Positions 1 through 20,000 of a stretch of DNA of 64,000 nt are shown piece after piece (within the stretch, counting starts at the first letter, position 1; each line of letters opens with the position of its first letter). A program made the position numbers and the translations under genes. This DNA comes from Tubulanus polymorphus (Eukaryota > Nemertea > Palaeonemertea > Tubulaniformes > Tubulanidae). The notes under the pieces are model-generated. The model was not told the origin of the DNA. It saw nothing but the letters and a program-made list of their open reading frames with translations, and ran no database searches. The DNA lies in NCBI RefSeq assembly GCF_964204645.1, contig NC_134031.1:3517001-3581000 (forward strand), in the 5' to 3' direction.

Positions 1-2015
1 TCTTTAAGACAAGGCAAAGTTGGCAAAATTCTAGTTTTCTAGTGAAAGTAATGATTAATTGATACTAAGAGTTCCAGAGTGAATCTGAGTTTTTGTTATT
101 TTCCCATTGATGCAAATTGTATGAATCAACTGTAGTGGAAATGTATCATATATAAAGACTTATAAATACCTTACATGTAACTTTTGTGATTTTAAAGTTA
201 GTACAATTTCATACATAGTAATAGAAATAAAATTGCTATCAAAATTTGAGAAAATAAGCTAAAAATTAATAATTTAATATGTGAAAATAAAATGATGTAA
301 AGAATGTAAATCAGATTGATTAATCCTACGCTTTCCAGAGTATTTGGCCAGGTTTATCTCTGTTTTTAGTGCGTGGGCCATGGACAATTGAGTCCATGGT
401 TGGGCCATAGACTTGTTTGTTTTAGAGTCTTATGTTTGGACCAAGGGGCGTATAAACACTCGTTTATACGCCTATGGTGGTTGGACTAGTTGTTTTTTGA
501 AAGTCCACTTGTTTGAGGAGCTTACGTTATAATTCCTCGAGCAATCCTGGCATTTGGTATAATTGTTGTATGAGAATAAATATGATTTTGAAATTTGTCA
601 TTCGTTGAGTTAAGCAACAAGTGTTACTAAAACGAAGCACTACTAAATAAAAAGACTATATGCACCAGAGAAAACCGACCAATTTACGTTTCACATGCAT
701 TTGTTTATATCAGGTATTGCCTACACTGATTAGCAGAGGTGGTTGAATACACAGATAGATGGCACCCCTAGTGATGATTTCTAATGAGGGCAATCTCATC
801 GGACTTCGTTTTAGTCATGCATAGTTCTTACACCTCTAAGTGCATAGGTCTTAGTTTTAGTAGTGCATGTTTTAATAACACCCCCATTTCACTGCCTTCT
901 ATTAAATTCACTGCTTTTCACGGCCGGTCCGTGAATCATTTACAAACCCTGGCAGTTGAATCAGATGCAGTTTCCTGGAAAACTTTTAACTAGGCCACCA
1001 CATGAGGCACGCTTTTCATATACAGTACGCGCCGAGTCGTTGATTTAAAGCTGGGCAGTTTCATATCAGATTCTGACACCGCTAGAAGTCCAAAAAAGCT
1101 TCGATGGTCCGGACATGGACTTTTGTTCGAAAAAATATATACATTTCAGTACAAAAACCATACTCATCAAACGTGGTGAACGGGATAATAAGATAAAAAA
1201 AACCCTGTGTACAAATTAGAATTTTAGAATCGAGAATTTATTTATGTAAAAAATATAAAATACACAATGATTCATTCAAGTCCCCAGCTAAGGGTAAATG
1301 TGTTCATTGAACGCCTTGGCGTTTATTAAATATCATTCTTCAATGTTTTTCTGTCAATTGATTCCGTCGTTCTTGCAGTATCTTAACCTATGTTACGGCG
1401 TAATGAATACAAGTTCAAGTTGGTGGTCGATCGTAGCTAATTGACTCAGGGGAACTCTCAATGAATGTTTTTACTTTTTTGCATGATCGTATTTGGTAAT
1501 TCGATTTAAATCAACCTCAACGCCAATTGACTGTAAATGTTTGGTGCGGTTTAGACGGTTTCGGTCGGTATTTAGGTCTACTGTCTCTCGGCGGTCTGTC
1601 TGCGGAATCTCGGGATAATTGTTGATTTGCTTCTTATCTGGCCGAGAAATTTTTTCCGTCAAGAAATTATTCCCGTGGAACGGGTTGTTTATTATTTCGT
1701 TTACGCCAATGACAACCAGAAAACAGTAGGTATTCGATCGCGTGATATCTGAGCGTCGAATAGATAACTCACTATTTGGAAAGTAGGTGAGATTACCAGG
1801 GATTACTGTCGTGTCGTCCCGGTAAAAAAAAAAACAGACCAGAGGCAGAGCAATCTCAACAGAACGGACAGAACATTAAGTCAATTCATATTTCACTAGA
1901 TTGGATCAATTGAGGATTGATTAAATTGGTCTTGATTGTTCAGGGGTATTTCACTGTCGAGGTCTCGGTATCAATTCAGATTTCTCGTGGGAATGAATTA
2001 TTGAATGAAGAAAAT
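1..2015. other. intergenic region with dispersed repeat fragments
   Basis: I see no supported gene here; the open frames are short and lack splice or homology support. A hairpin at 447-472 pairs GGCGTATAAAC with GTTTATACGCC. It resembles the hairpin at 4201-4234, so both may belong to one repeat family. At about 1158-1262 a segment matches the tail and outer arm of the foldback element in FUOM intron 2 (shared AACGTGGTGAACGG, ATAATAAGATAAA, GAATTTATTTAT). Confidence 0.6.
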
Positions 2016-2264
2016 TTAGCGCCCCAACCCTGCTGACCCGGCCTCCGCTCCTGTTGGTGCAGATCCTGCCCCTGGAAATCCTGAAACTTGCTTATTATGA
2101 GTTATATTTTGGGTAGGATTAAGATTATATACGTCGTAGTAGTAGTGAATGCGCTTCATTTCATATATTGCAGATTTTGAAAGCCAGGTCAGGAACGCGA
2201 GTACAACTCCATTGACGACGGTTCCATAAACCAGTTCACTGTATCGTGCGGTGGTACGTTTCAT
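2016..2264 (-). CDS. possible small single-pass membrane protein, 82 aa
   Basis: I do not recognise this ORF. It runs divergently from the NEK kinase, with 57 bases between the two start codons. Residues about 11-28 form a plausible membrane helix (LVYGTVVNGVVLAFLTWL) preceded by basic residues. A Tyr-rich stretch (HYYYD) follows, and the tail is rich in Gly, Ala and Ser. The tail may not be coding: a possible donor (GAC|GTATAT) and acceptor (TTTCAG|GATT) could remove a ~60-nt intron. There is no clear polyadenylation signal just downstream. It may be a small gene sharing a bidirectional promoter, or a chance ORF. Confidence 0.3.
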   Translation of the reverse strand: MKRTTARYSELVYGTVVNGVVLAFLTWLSKSAIYEMKRIHYYYDVYNLNPTQNITHNKQVSGFPGAGSAPTGAEAGSAGLGR

Positions 2265-2321
2265 AAGCGTTATACCTCCCCCTGTGTACCTCTTAAAAAC
2301 ACACCGATTATTGCGAACAAA

Positions 2322-5300
2322 ATGACGGATGTGGACGCAGCAGCAATGCCCCCGCCGGACACCGTGCCCGTGGCCCTGGATACTGACAAGTACGGCGAGC
2401 TGGGCAACTTTCGCATCGATAAGAAAATCGGACGCGGTCAGTTCAGCACGGTGTACTGCGCGACGTGCCTGATCAATATGAAAGTCGTCGCTTTGAAAAA
2501 AGTGCAGGTAAAATTCCGCTTGATAACGTATTATACAGTTTTTCTTTTTTCTCTTATTTTCTATTCAATCGCACGCGCGCTTAAATGCGATGATAGGTAG
2601 GTAGTTTTGGGAAAATATTATTTTCGAAAAAAAAGTAATGGCAGCCGAATTTGCCGTGCCCGTCAATCCTGACGACGTCGAAAGCAAGTACGGTTGCGTC
2701 GAAAATTTCGAAATCGATAAGAAAATCGGTAAGGGTCAGTTCAGCGAGGTGTATCGCGCCCGGTGTAAGTTCGATTGCAGTCACGTCGCTCTAAAAAAAG
2801 TTCAGGTAAAAAATGAATCTTTTTCGATGGTGATTTCGATGTCTACTCGTTACATTATCATACTGTATCGCCGTGTATGCTCTATCGGTAGAATCCTACC
2901 TGCCCCTAAGAGAGTGTTTCACCAGGAAATATTTGAGTTTGGAACTTTGGATTTTTGGTTAAAGCTACTCAGGCATTCTGTAAATGCATAGGACATGAAG
3001 TCAGTTCTCATTCTGAAATTTATTAGGATGCAACATTTATTTTCGGATCGCTTTTGCAAGGGTGTATTTAGGTACCCTCGTAATATATTGAAGGGCCCCT
3101 CAAAGTTTCAGTATCTAAGATTCCTGAACTATTACAATTTTATGCTTGTGCAATTTTTGAGGCACCCTAAAACTCCTTCTATGGGGCTTTGTATTTTCAG
3201 CATTCAATCATAGTCCCTACTGGCACAATGTGCCTTTTCAAATAACCTCCAAAAATTGCCATCATATTCTCCTGGATCCACCCTTGATTTTGTTTGTCTA
3301 AGAAATATCTTGTATTGTCAAATAAGAATGAAATGCTGGTAATAAAGCCTATCATCAGATTGACTAGTTACTAAAGTCAGTCAGAACTTTTCTTGTGAAA
3401 CTGAGTCCTGTCATTAGAGCATTATGAATATCAACAGTTTTTCGTGCATGCTTCAATTTTGTTGTATGAACCTTTGACTGGTGGAAACTTTACTCCGCAA
3501 ATTGTCCGCAGATCTGTACCTGCTATATACAATGTGTTGTTGTACACTTGTTGCATAATTGATCATGTCAATGCTTTAGTGCGTAGTACTTATTGTTCAC
3601 AGCTCATCAATATCCATTGTGTTCTTATTGATCACTGATAACTAATACTGTCGTCTACTCAAAACCCTATCCTCAATCCCTGAGATAAACGTTCTCATTA
3701 GTTTCCCTATCCTCAATCCCTGAGATAAACATTCTCATTAGTTTCTCTATCCTCGAGTCCTGAGATATACCCTCTACACTTGACTTGCTTGTAAAGTATG
3801 GTTCGACTAGATCGTCAGAATTTCGGATTAATTATTCAATGACGTGATTTGAATTCATATCGTTCTTTATAGATTTTTGTTGAAATGAAAATCAAGCCAA
3901 AAGAAAAAGACTGAATACAAAACCACATAATACAATCTAATACATGGTTTTGACATTTTGACTAAATTCTATTTTTTTAAAGAATCTTGAATTGTTGTCA
4001 TTGAAAATGGCATTTTAGTCAAAACTTCAAAATCCTCTGTAAATTTTACTCTGTATTGTGGGTTTTTTCTTCAATTGAACTAGACAGTCGCTAAAACAGG
4101 AATGCGTACCGTCGAGATATAGACTTATTGAGATGAAATTATATTTTTCATATGTAATGAAAGACCCTGCCCTTTTATTACAACATGAATATCACCATGG
4201 ACGTATAGACTAGAGCTTAACACTAGTCTATGCGCCCATGACGACACTTACTTATAACATACCTTGTATTCTTTTATATAACTTTGTATGTATAATCGTG
4301 TTGTAATTCGAGGGAAAATAAAGTTATATTATTATTATATTATTAAATGATACAATCTTCTGAATCATTTTGTAGATATTCGAAATGATGGACGCAAAAG
4401 CCAGAAATGATTGCATTAAAGAAATTGACTTATTGAAGGTAATTTAGTGAGATAAAGATACCACGAACAATGATCATTATAGATTCACGATCTTATTGGA
4501 AAACAAGAATTATTTGTCAATGTTTGTAAATTATTCTTACAGCAACTCAATCATCCAAACGTCATCAAATATTTAGCTTCGTTTATCGAGAACAATGAGT
4601 TGAATATCGTGTTAGAGTTGGCAGACGCCGGCGACCTGCAGAGAATGATCAGGGTGAGTCGAGAATTTGTCTGAAATATTCACCTGGGTGGTGCGATAGT
4701 CTACCTGACACGACTGATAGCTGGTCGCTGTCAGAATTCTTAGATAAGGTCAAACTTGCTTTACAAAGGTGACCACTGACCTGTGAAACTCAGGGAATCG
4801 GAAAAATCAGGGAAAACTCAGGGAATTAGAAAGACGCATTTTACCAAAAAACAAGAAAACTCAGGGAATTCGCAAATGTTATTAACCATGCGATTCTTAA
4901 TCAATTCATGATTCATCAAAAATGAATGAATAATAACATTTTGAACCTATAAATTTATCTGATTCACTCAGCAATCGATTAATTCTATTGAATGAAATTT
5001 TCAGTTATTGGCTGTCGTACGCACTTGTATGAAATCGGTCTCTCCATTCGGTGTATATGTAATTATGTATAGCTACTATGGATAAACCATTAAACTTAAA
5101 TGTAGGCTTCGAGTCTTGGCTCGTGTTGCTTGTTGATCTATAGCCTTGGTAATCACTTTCATCGATCTTTCAGCATTTTAAGAAGAACAAACGATTGATC
5201 CCCGAGAAAACCATCTGGAAATATTTCATACAAATCTGCAGCGCGTTGGCACACATGCATTCCAGACGTATCATGCACAGAGGTACGAGAAGCAGACGCA

Positions 5301-6797
5301 CGCATCTAATTATCATAATTAATGAACCGAGTAGAGGGAATTTTCAACTTTGAAACTTATTTTTCAGATATCAAACCGGCGAATGTGTTCATCACTCAAG
5401 AAGGCATCGTAAAACTCGGTGATCTTGGACTCGGTCGTTTCTTCAGCTCAAAAACAACAGCTGCACATTCACTTGGTCAGTTTAATGGATTAGTCGCAGA
5501 GGCATAAACTTTATAAGACAGAAGCCCTCTGGGCCCAGTTTCACATAAAGGATTAAGGCCTAAATCGATTTAAGATAAGCCAAATTAATGAAGAAAACCT
5601 TTTTGTGAAACTGGGCCCAGGGTCGTAACTCATTTTGAACAAATGTTCCCCTGTCTACTTTAATTAATGCCTTTTTTGACTGAATTCCAAACCTACATGA
5701 ATGGTTTCGTTTTGAGTAAATCTTCGACTCTTTTATTTGTCTAAACGTTAAGTTGGTTAGCGGAAGAAAAGTGTTCGATGTTTTAGTAAATCCTTGTCAT
5801 CAGGAAACTGCATTCAATGTGTTGAATTTTGGTTATGATATTATTTGTTTTCAGTTGGAACACCGTACTACATGTCTCCTGAGCGTATTCACGAGAATGG
5901 TTATAATTTTAAATCCGATATCTGGTCATTAGGCTGCCTACTATACGAAGTAAGCGCACTCACAACCTCGTTTATATGAATTTATATTAACAGTTTTGAC
6001 TGTAGATCGCAGTAAGACTGCGTCAATTTTCGAAAAATAACAAGGACAGCCTAATACATTTGGCTCACGTTTTGCTTTACTTTGCGCTAATCAGGTTTTG
6101 TCTGTTGATTGCAGATGGCAGCACTGCAGTCACCGTTTTACGGCGATTCGATGAACTTGTACTCATTGTGTAAGAAGATCGAACAGTGTGATTACCCTCC
6201 GTTACCTTCGGAAAATTACTCGGAAGAGGTACGTCTTCAATTAATCAGAAAAAAAACCAGAGCTGCGGGCTTAAGTCTTCAACCACATAACTTACGCCAT
6301 AGAAAGATGGCCGCTTACCGGTACCTGGAAATTAGGAAACCTGGAAATCAAGTCAAAACTCGGGGTACTGTTGGTGGTAGAGTTTCTCAGCGAGGTTTTT
6401 CCTTCACTCCCCTACAGGGAATAAGATACCTCAAACCCTATTGTGGTCTGTAGTATTAAGTTAAGGAATTTATTGCAAAAATATACAGTACTGGTGTATA
6501 TAATACAAAATAGACAATCTTCTATATTACACTAAAGGATCAGTTATTACGCTTAATTTTTCAACCCTTGATTGACCCCTTAACATTCTTCGAGACTGAT
6601 ATCTTTGCTGCTGCTACTTGTAGAGTAACCTAATTGTGAATTTTTAAACTTTTCATACATAGCTGAGGACATTGGTCAACGTATGCATCAACCCCGAACC
6701 GGAACAACGACCCAACATTCAATACATCTACGACATCGCGCAGGAGCGATACCAGTTCTTCTACGGTCCACAAACCACGGAGCAGACGGCGCAGTAG
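2322..6797 (+). CDS. NEK7: NEK6/NEK7-type serine/threonine kinase, 8 coding exons, 306 aa
   Basis: Coding exons: 2322-2507, 4376-4438, 4543-4653, 5174-5282, 5368-5475, 5855-5949, 6115-6228, 6663-6797. All have GT-AG borders and continuous phase. The protein is essentially one kinase domain of the usual NEK6/7 length. Visible motifs are the glycine-rich loop GRGQFSTVY, catalytic lysine in [16 protein letters not shown], the GDLGLGRFF magnesium loop, activation segment [19 protein letters not shown] and [21 protein letters not shown]. In vertebrates these kinases act downstream of NEK9 in spindle assembly and cytokinesis, and NEK7 also in NLRP3 signalling. The autoinhibitory tyrosine corresponding to NEK7 Tyr97 is kept (IKYLASF). 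One invertebrate gene may represent both vertebrate paralogues, so the symbol is approximate. An alternative first coding exon lies at 2638-2805. Confidence 0.93.
2638..2805 (+). CDS. NEK7: alternative first coding exon of the NEK6/7 kinase
   Basis: This second ATG-initiated exon begins 130 bases after the donor of the first. It encodes 56 residues that end ALKKVQ and then a phase-0 donor (CAG|GTAAAA), exactly like exon 1 (62 residues ending ALKKVQ, phase 0). From KYG to the end the two share 26 of 40 residues. This copy has [13 protein letters not shown], closer to vertebrate [13 protein letters not shown] than the first copy (STVYCATC). Either can join the exon at 4376. Including both would duplicate the glycine-rich loop, so they are best read as alternatives, giving a 300-aa isoform. 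Both reading frames are undamaged, which argues against decay. Its own transcription start, or an acceptor such as the AG at about 2594, is unproven. Confidence 0.8.
3664..3774 (+). repeat. 40-bp tandem repeat, about 2.75 copies
   Basis: CCTATCCTCAATCCCTGAGA recurs at 40-base spacing in the 1.5-kb intron between the NEK first exons and the exon at 4376. Copies 1 and 2 differ by about one base; the third is partial and more diverged. Confidence 0.8.
4201..4234. repeat. hairpin inside the NEK intron
   Basis: The inverted pair CGTATAGACTAG / CTAGTCTATGCG is flanked by CATGG and CCCATG. It resembles the hairpin at 447-472 and may be a shared element core. The surrounding 4130-4345 is AT-rich with no gene. 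Confidence 0.5.
5529..5620. mobile_element. 92-bp MITE-like palindrome with CTGGGCCCAG ends
   Basis: The terminal inverted repeats are about 23 bp and begin CTGGGCCCAGTTTCACA, with a single mismatch between the two ends. It lies in the NEK intron between exons 5368-5475 and 5855-5949. Elements with the same kind of end (a 'gg-ccc' plus 'agttccacag' motif) recur in PDE9A introns. Confidence 0.75.
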
Positions 6798-6826
6798 ACG
6801 CATGCCACGCAATAGACCTTGCACTG

Positions 6827-6832
6827 AATAAA
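6827..6832 (+). promoter_or_regulatory. candidate polyadenylation signal of the NEK kinase
   Basis: AATAAA lies 30 bases past the stop codon. This would give a very short 3' UTR; a longer UTR using a later signal is equally possible. Confidence 0.4.
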
Positions 6833-9740
6833 CGCAACTAGTCGCTACTACTCGAGGAGGGGAGCACGCTCGAAACAACACTCGCAGTCATCGCAACTTG
6901 GCAGATATATTTGGCTTCTAGCCAACCAGGACCCAGCTGCAAAGTTCTCATTCCATTTCCAATGTTTAAACACAACAGTCAAAAACTAATCGAGATCTAT
7001 AGAACTGGGTGCGAGGGCGCTTTACTTTTCGTCGGTCTGTCGACGGAATCAACTTACTTTTTGGAAGTTTTGAAAACTCTTTAGGGGGTCAGTTGCTCAA
7101 CGGTTGGTTTAAAGATAACCTGCGATAATTATATTTTGTCGATAATTATATGTGAGACTATTAAATGTTTTTCGACGACTGATTTGAGTTTAGATTTGCA
7201 CTTCGTATCGAGACGTGTTTAGAATTTCTGCACCGTCCATCGTTTTTCCGTCCACGCCTGATTTTTGCCATCTCCCTTTTGCAACGACAATTTGTAATCT
7301 TTTGCATTGTCATTTTTTATTGCATTATTATTTCACGCAAAAACTTAGATATGCAATATATAGTGTCCATTGAAATGTTCGTGAGAAATGTTTGCCGGAA
7401 AATGCATTGTACCGTTAAAACAACGCTGCCTGGGGAAAAAAATACGTAGATGCAGAATGATTACCGCGAGATGCACCCGTTCATTACTGTAAACAATGTT
7501 AGTGGTAGGCATTTCGTCCATTTCACGTTAGACGACAAAATTGTACAATAATTTCTTCTGACTGAAGTAGTATTACCAACTGTAAAGTGATATTTAATTT
7601 AAAGCAAAAAAAGACAACTCGAACTGCTGTTTTATGTTCATTTTTTCTTCGGAATTCCGAAATCCATCTGCTCACAGTCGGATGTGTGTGTGTGTATTAC
7701 ACGTCCTTTAAAGTTATCGATGTTATATAGAAATTTGTAGTAGATAAATCAGTGTTAAAGATTTGATATGAAATTATGACTGAAGTCGAACGCTTCACTT
7801 CGATCCGAACACGAATGGCTCACCGCGTCTGCTTATTCATGCAGCATCGCCGCACATAGTTTGTGCATTCAATCAGACCAGACCAGAATACCTTTACTAT
7901 TTGAGAGGAGTTACCACTCTTAAGACTTCGAATACTAATAAAATCATCAAAATATTCTCAAAATCAGAATGGTTTCAAGTTTATTTTCAATTTAATTACT
8001 ATTTTTCATTACTCCCATTAGTGGTGAAAACTACTGCAAAATATAAGTACCAGGTAGTCGAGTCCTGATTGGGTAATTGCATTATTGTAAAGATCATCTA
8101 TTAACCATACCATCTTTTCTAATAGGCTTATGATGATACCATGTTCTGATTCTGTATGCATGAGCAGCTACTAGAGTAACGTACCTTGGACTGAAAATGC
8201 CATCAGGTTCGAATTGCTGTGAAACGAACACTTTGTTACAGTACACAAAATATCAGAGTAGTTAATATTTCATGTTGTCGTTATTTCGTGTCATATTTTA
8301 TCTTCGTTCCATAATTACCGGTATGTGTGGTGTACGGCGCCGGTGATATTCGTACCCAGCTGCTGGGCTAGATGAATATGAAAATGAATTCATGTTAGGA
8401 CTGATAACCATTTCTACAGTAACCTTCCTTAATCCTAACCCTTCCAGCTAATGACTACTGCGTAACCGACAATATTCACTTTCTATGTGCATGTTGTCCT
8501 TTCACTCTGTTAGGTCGAGTAAAATTGTGTTACAGGCCTAGTGTTATAACCTAGTCTTGAAAATTTGTACCATGACAACACCTTTTGGTGAGTAAAGGCT
8601 TTTGCAAAACATTGAGAAGGTTCTATTCGGAGGAAGGTCACAGAATTGAATTCAGTAGCTACTTCCATATCCATGGGCCTGGGGGAATTCTGGAATACCC
8701 TAACAGTCCATTTAAAGATTTTTAATCAATAGATTTTACGGCAAACTTGATTCCTAATTTGTTTTTGTCGGTATGTATTTTAGGCCCTTGGAGTGACTTG
8801 TAAGTGATGTAATTGAACTTAATTAATCTACCTCTTTTTATGAAAAATTGGTCACCTATACATTGATGTAGAAGTCAAGGTTTAATCAAAATATTTATCT
8901 TAAAAGGGGGTCAAATTTTAATGCAAAACGGCAGTAGTATAGCAGGGCTGAGAACGATGTGGAAAAGTGTGAAAAAAACATTGAAGTTGAAATTTCTTTG
9001 AAAAATTGTGATAATTTTCAAAAATGTGTGAAATTTTGCAGAATGTACTTTCTGTTTAACTTTTAGAAGCTAGACTTCTGTACGTATCACCTTACGGTCA
9101 AAATCGATTTCTAGACTTGTATGATCAAAGTCAGTTATTTATTTTGGATATTTTATATTAGATTGATCCGTCCAGTTTGACATATATAAATCATCAGAGT
9201 TGTAACAAGAGATTTTATGAAATAGTTATACATAGAACAAACATCATTCCATTGGTCCTTGTGCGTGACATCGTATCCGGCATCGTTGTCGGGATGCGCA
9301 CTAATAAACCTGGTGGATCTTCACTTGCCATAGCCGCAAAAAAGAATCTTTCAACAAATCGGAAAATATCCAGTTCAACCAATTTTTCGAATGCCAGTGA
9401 AGCTGAGTAATGTTTCTGTAGTTATTCGAGGTAGTTAAAACTGTTTCGGCTCAATTTTAATATGGCAAAAATTCATGATAGATTAAATGGTATTTAGTGA
9501 GTGTAAAGCGATGTCGATGAGCTGATGATAATTGTATATTGTTGTGTGTAATCATATATAATTAAAGGTTTATTCACTGTTAAAATACTCGTACTTATTT
9601 ATTTGTAGGTGGTTTGCTTCGCTCGGAATTGAAGTTGAACTTTGGGTAAATCTTGTTTTCGCTGAGGTTTTGGTTTCAAACGTTTGGCAATTCATTCATG
9701 AAAAATTTGCTAGATGTGAGTTAAATCAAACTGATAGGAC
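6833..9740. other. 3' flank of the NEK kinase and intergenic region
   Basis: No supported gene. The sequence is AT-rich with a short TG run near 7684. A 77-codon frame at 9177-9410 has no recognisable family and no splice support. A SINE-like B-box motif (GGATTCGAACC) lies further on at about 10086. Confidence 0.55.
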
Positions 9741-9908
9741 CACAGGGGCTCGTATCAGAGTTGTAGGTAATGTAAAAACGATAATCTGTTAATCCAATGT
9801 ATATAGTATATATAAAATAACATTATTTTTATTTTATTTATACTATATACATTGGATTAACAGATTATCGTTTTTACATTACCTACAACTCTGATACGAG
9901 CCCCTGTG
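9741..9908. mobile_element. 168-bp hAT-like MITE with perfect 70-bp inverted repeats and 8-bp TSD
   Basis: Positions 9741-9810 are the exact reverse complement of 9839-9908, with an AT-rich 28-bp centre between them. The ends read CACAGGGGCTCG and CGAGCCCCTGTG. The element is bracketed by the direct repeat GATAGGAC at 9733-9740 and 9909-9916. Eight-base target duplications with CA-GGGG type ends are characteristic of hAT transposons. The absence of mismatches between arms suggests a recent insertion. Confidence 0.9.
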
Positions 9909-10348
9909 GATAGGACAGGATCTTGAATTCAAGATATTTTGTTAGATAATAATATTTCAAGGATTATCTTGAATGATGCCCAAATTTTGAACCGGGACCA
10001 CCAACCAATCAGAATGCATCAAAATCATTAGACATTAGATTAGGCCCAAACCTGAAAAAACCATGTTTATTCCCTATTCAGTATCTAGCCAAGAATCAAA
10101 ATTTGGTGAACCGGATTCGAACCTAGAACCCCTGCTTTAAACCATATCGACGTTCCGTCTATTCGTTTTCACGCCTGAGTAACTGCTAAGAACGGCATCG
10201 ATGCTCCCCGAGGCCGACCGGTCATTTCTATTTTCTGCAGAAAGTCCACGCTCGCGCAATTCAATATTTTGACGTAATTTTTTAGGCATATTTACTACAT
10301 TTTTACCGCCGAATCTGTGACAACTTCGTACCCGATCGATTAGTGATC

Positions 10349-19626
<9,278 letters not shown>

Positions 19627-19650
19627 GTATACAATCATTGTAGACCGTGA

Positions 19651-19656
19651 AATAAA
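19651..19656 (+). promoter_or_regulatory. polyadenylation signal of ABCF1
   Basis: AATAAA lies 25 bases after the ABCF1 stop codon. Confidence 0.6.
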
Positions 19657-19848
19657 TTATTCTGTGATGGAATTTATCAGTTCCTCGTCTGTGTATATAA
19701 TGGTGTTCGGGAATATTATCACTCCTCAAACTCTGGCTACTCCTCAATTTTACGAAATAGGCTACAGGGTGAACTTTAGCACGGTCGAACTATGCATGAA
19801 AACTTCCAAATCTATTGGTGAACTCAATTCAAACTAAGATTGAATGAT

Positions 19849-19854
19849 TTTATT
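19849..19854 (-). promoter_or_regulatory. polyadenylation signal of ANKRD45
   Basis: AATAAA on the minus strand lies about 150 bases past the ANKRD45 stop. ABCF1 and ANKRD45 are convergent, with their stops only 374 bases apart. Confidence 0.55.
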
Positions 19855-20000
19855 TTCATTTTATATCAACAATTTCGTAATAATTTATCCACGTATTTAC
19901 AATATTCTTCAACAAATATTTACATTCACCACTTCAATATTTTACGCGTATTGATCGGTGGTACATTGTAAGCCGTCTGCTGTGGCTGGATTCACAGCTA

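Noticed and set aside
6630-6881. 83-codon minus-strand frame opposite the last NEK exon
   Set aside because: Antisense shadow of a verified coding exon ([12 protein letters not shown] on the plus strand).
9177-9410. 77-codon frame in the intergenic region
   Set aside because: No recognisable family, no splice or polyA context that fits, and a composition typical of chance ORFs.
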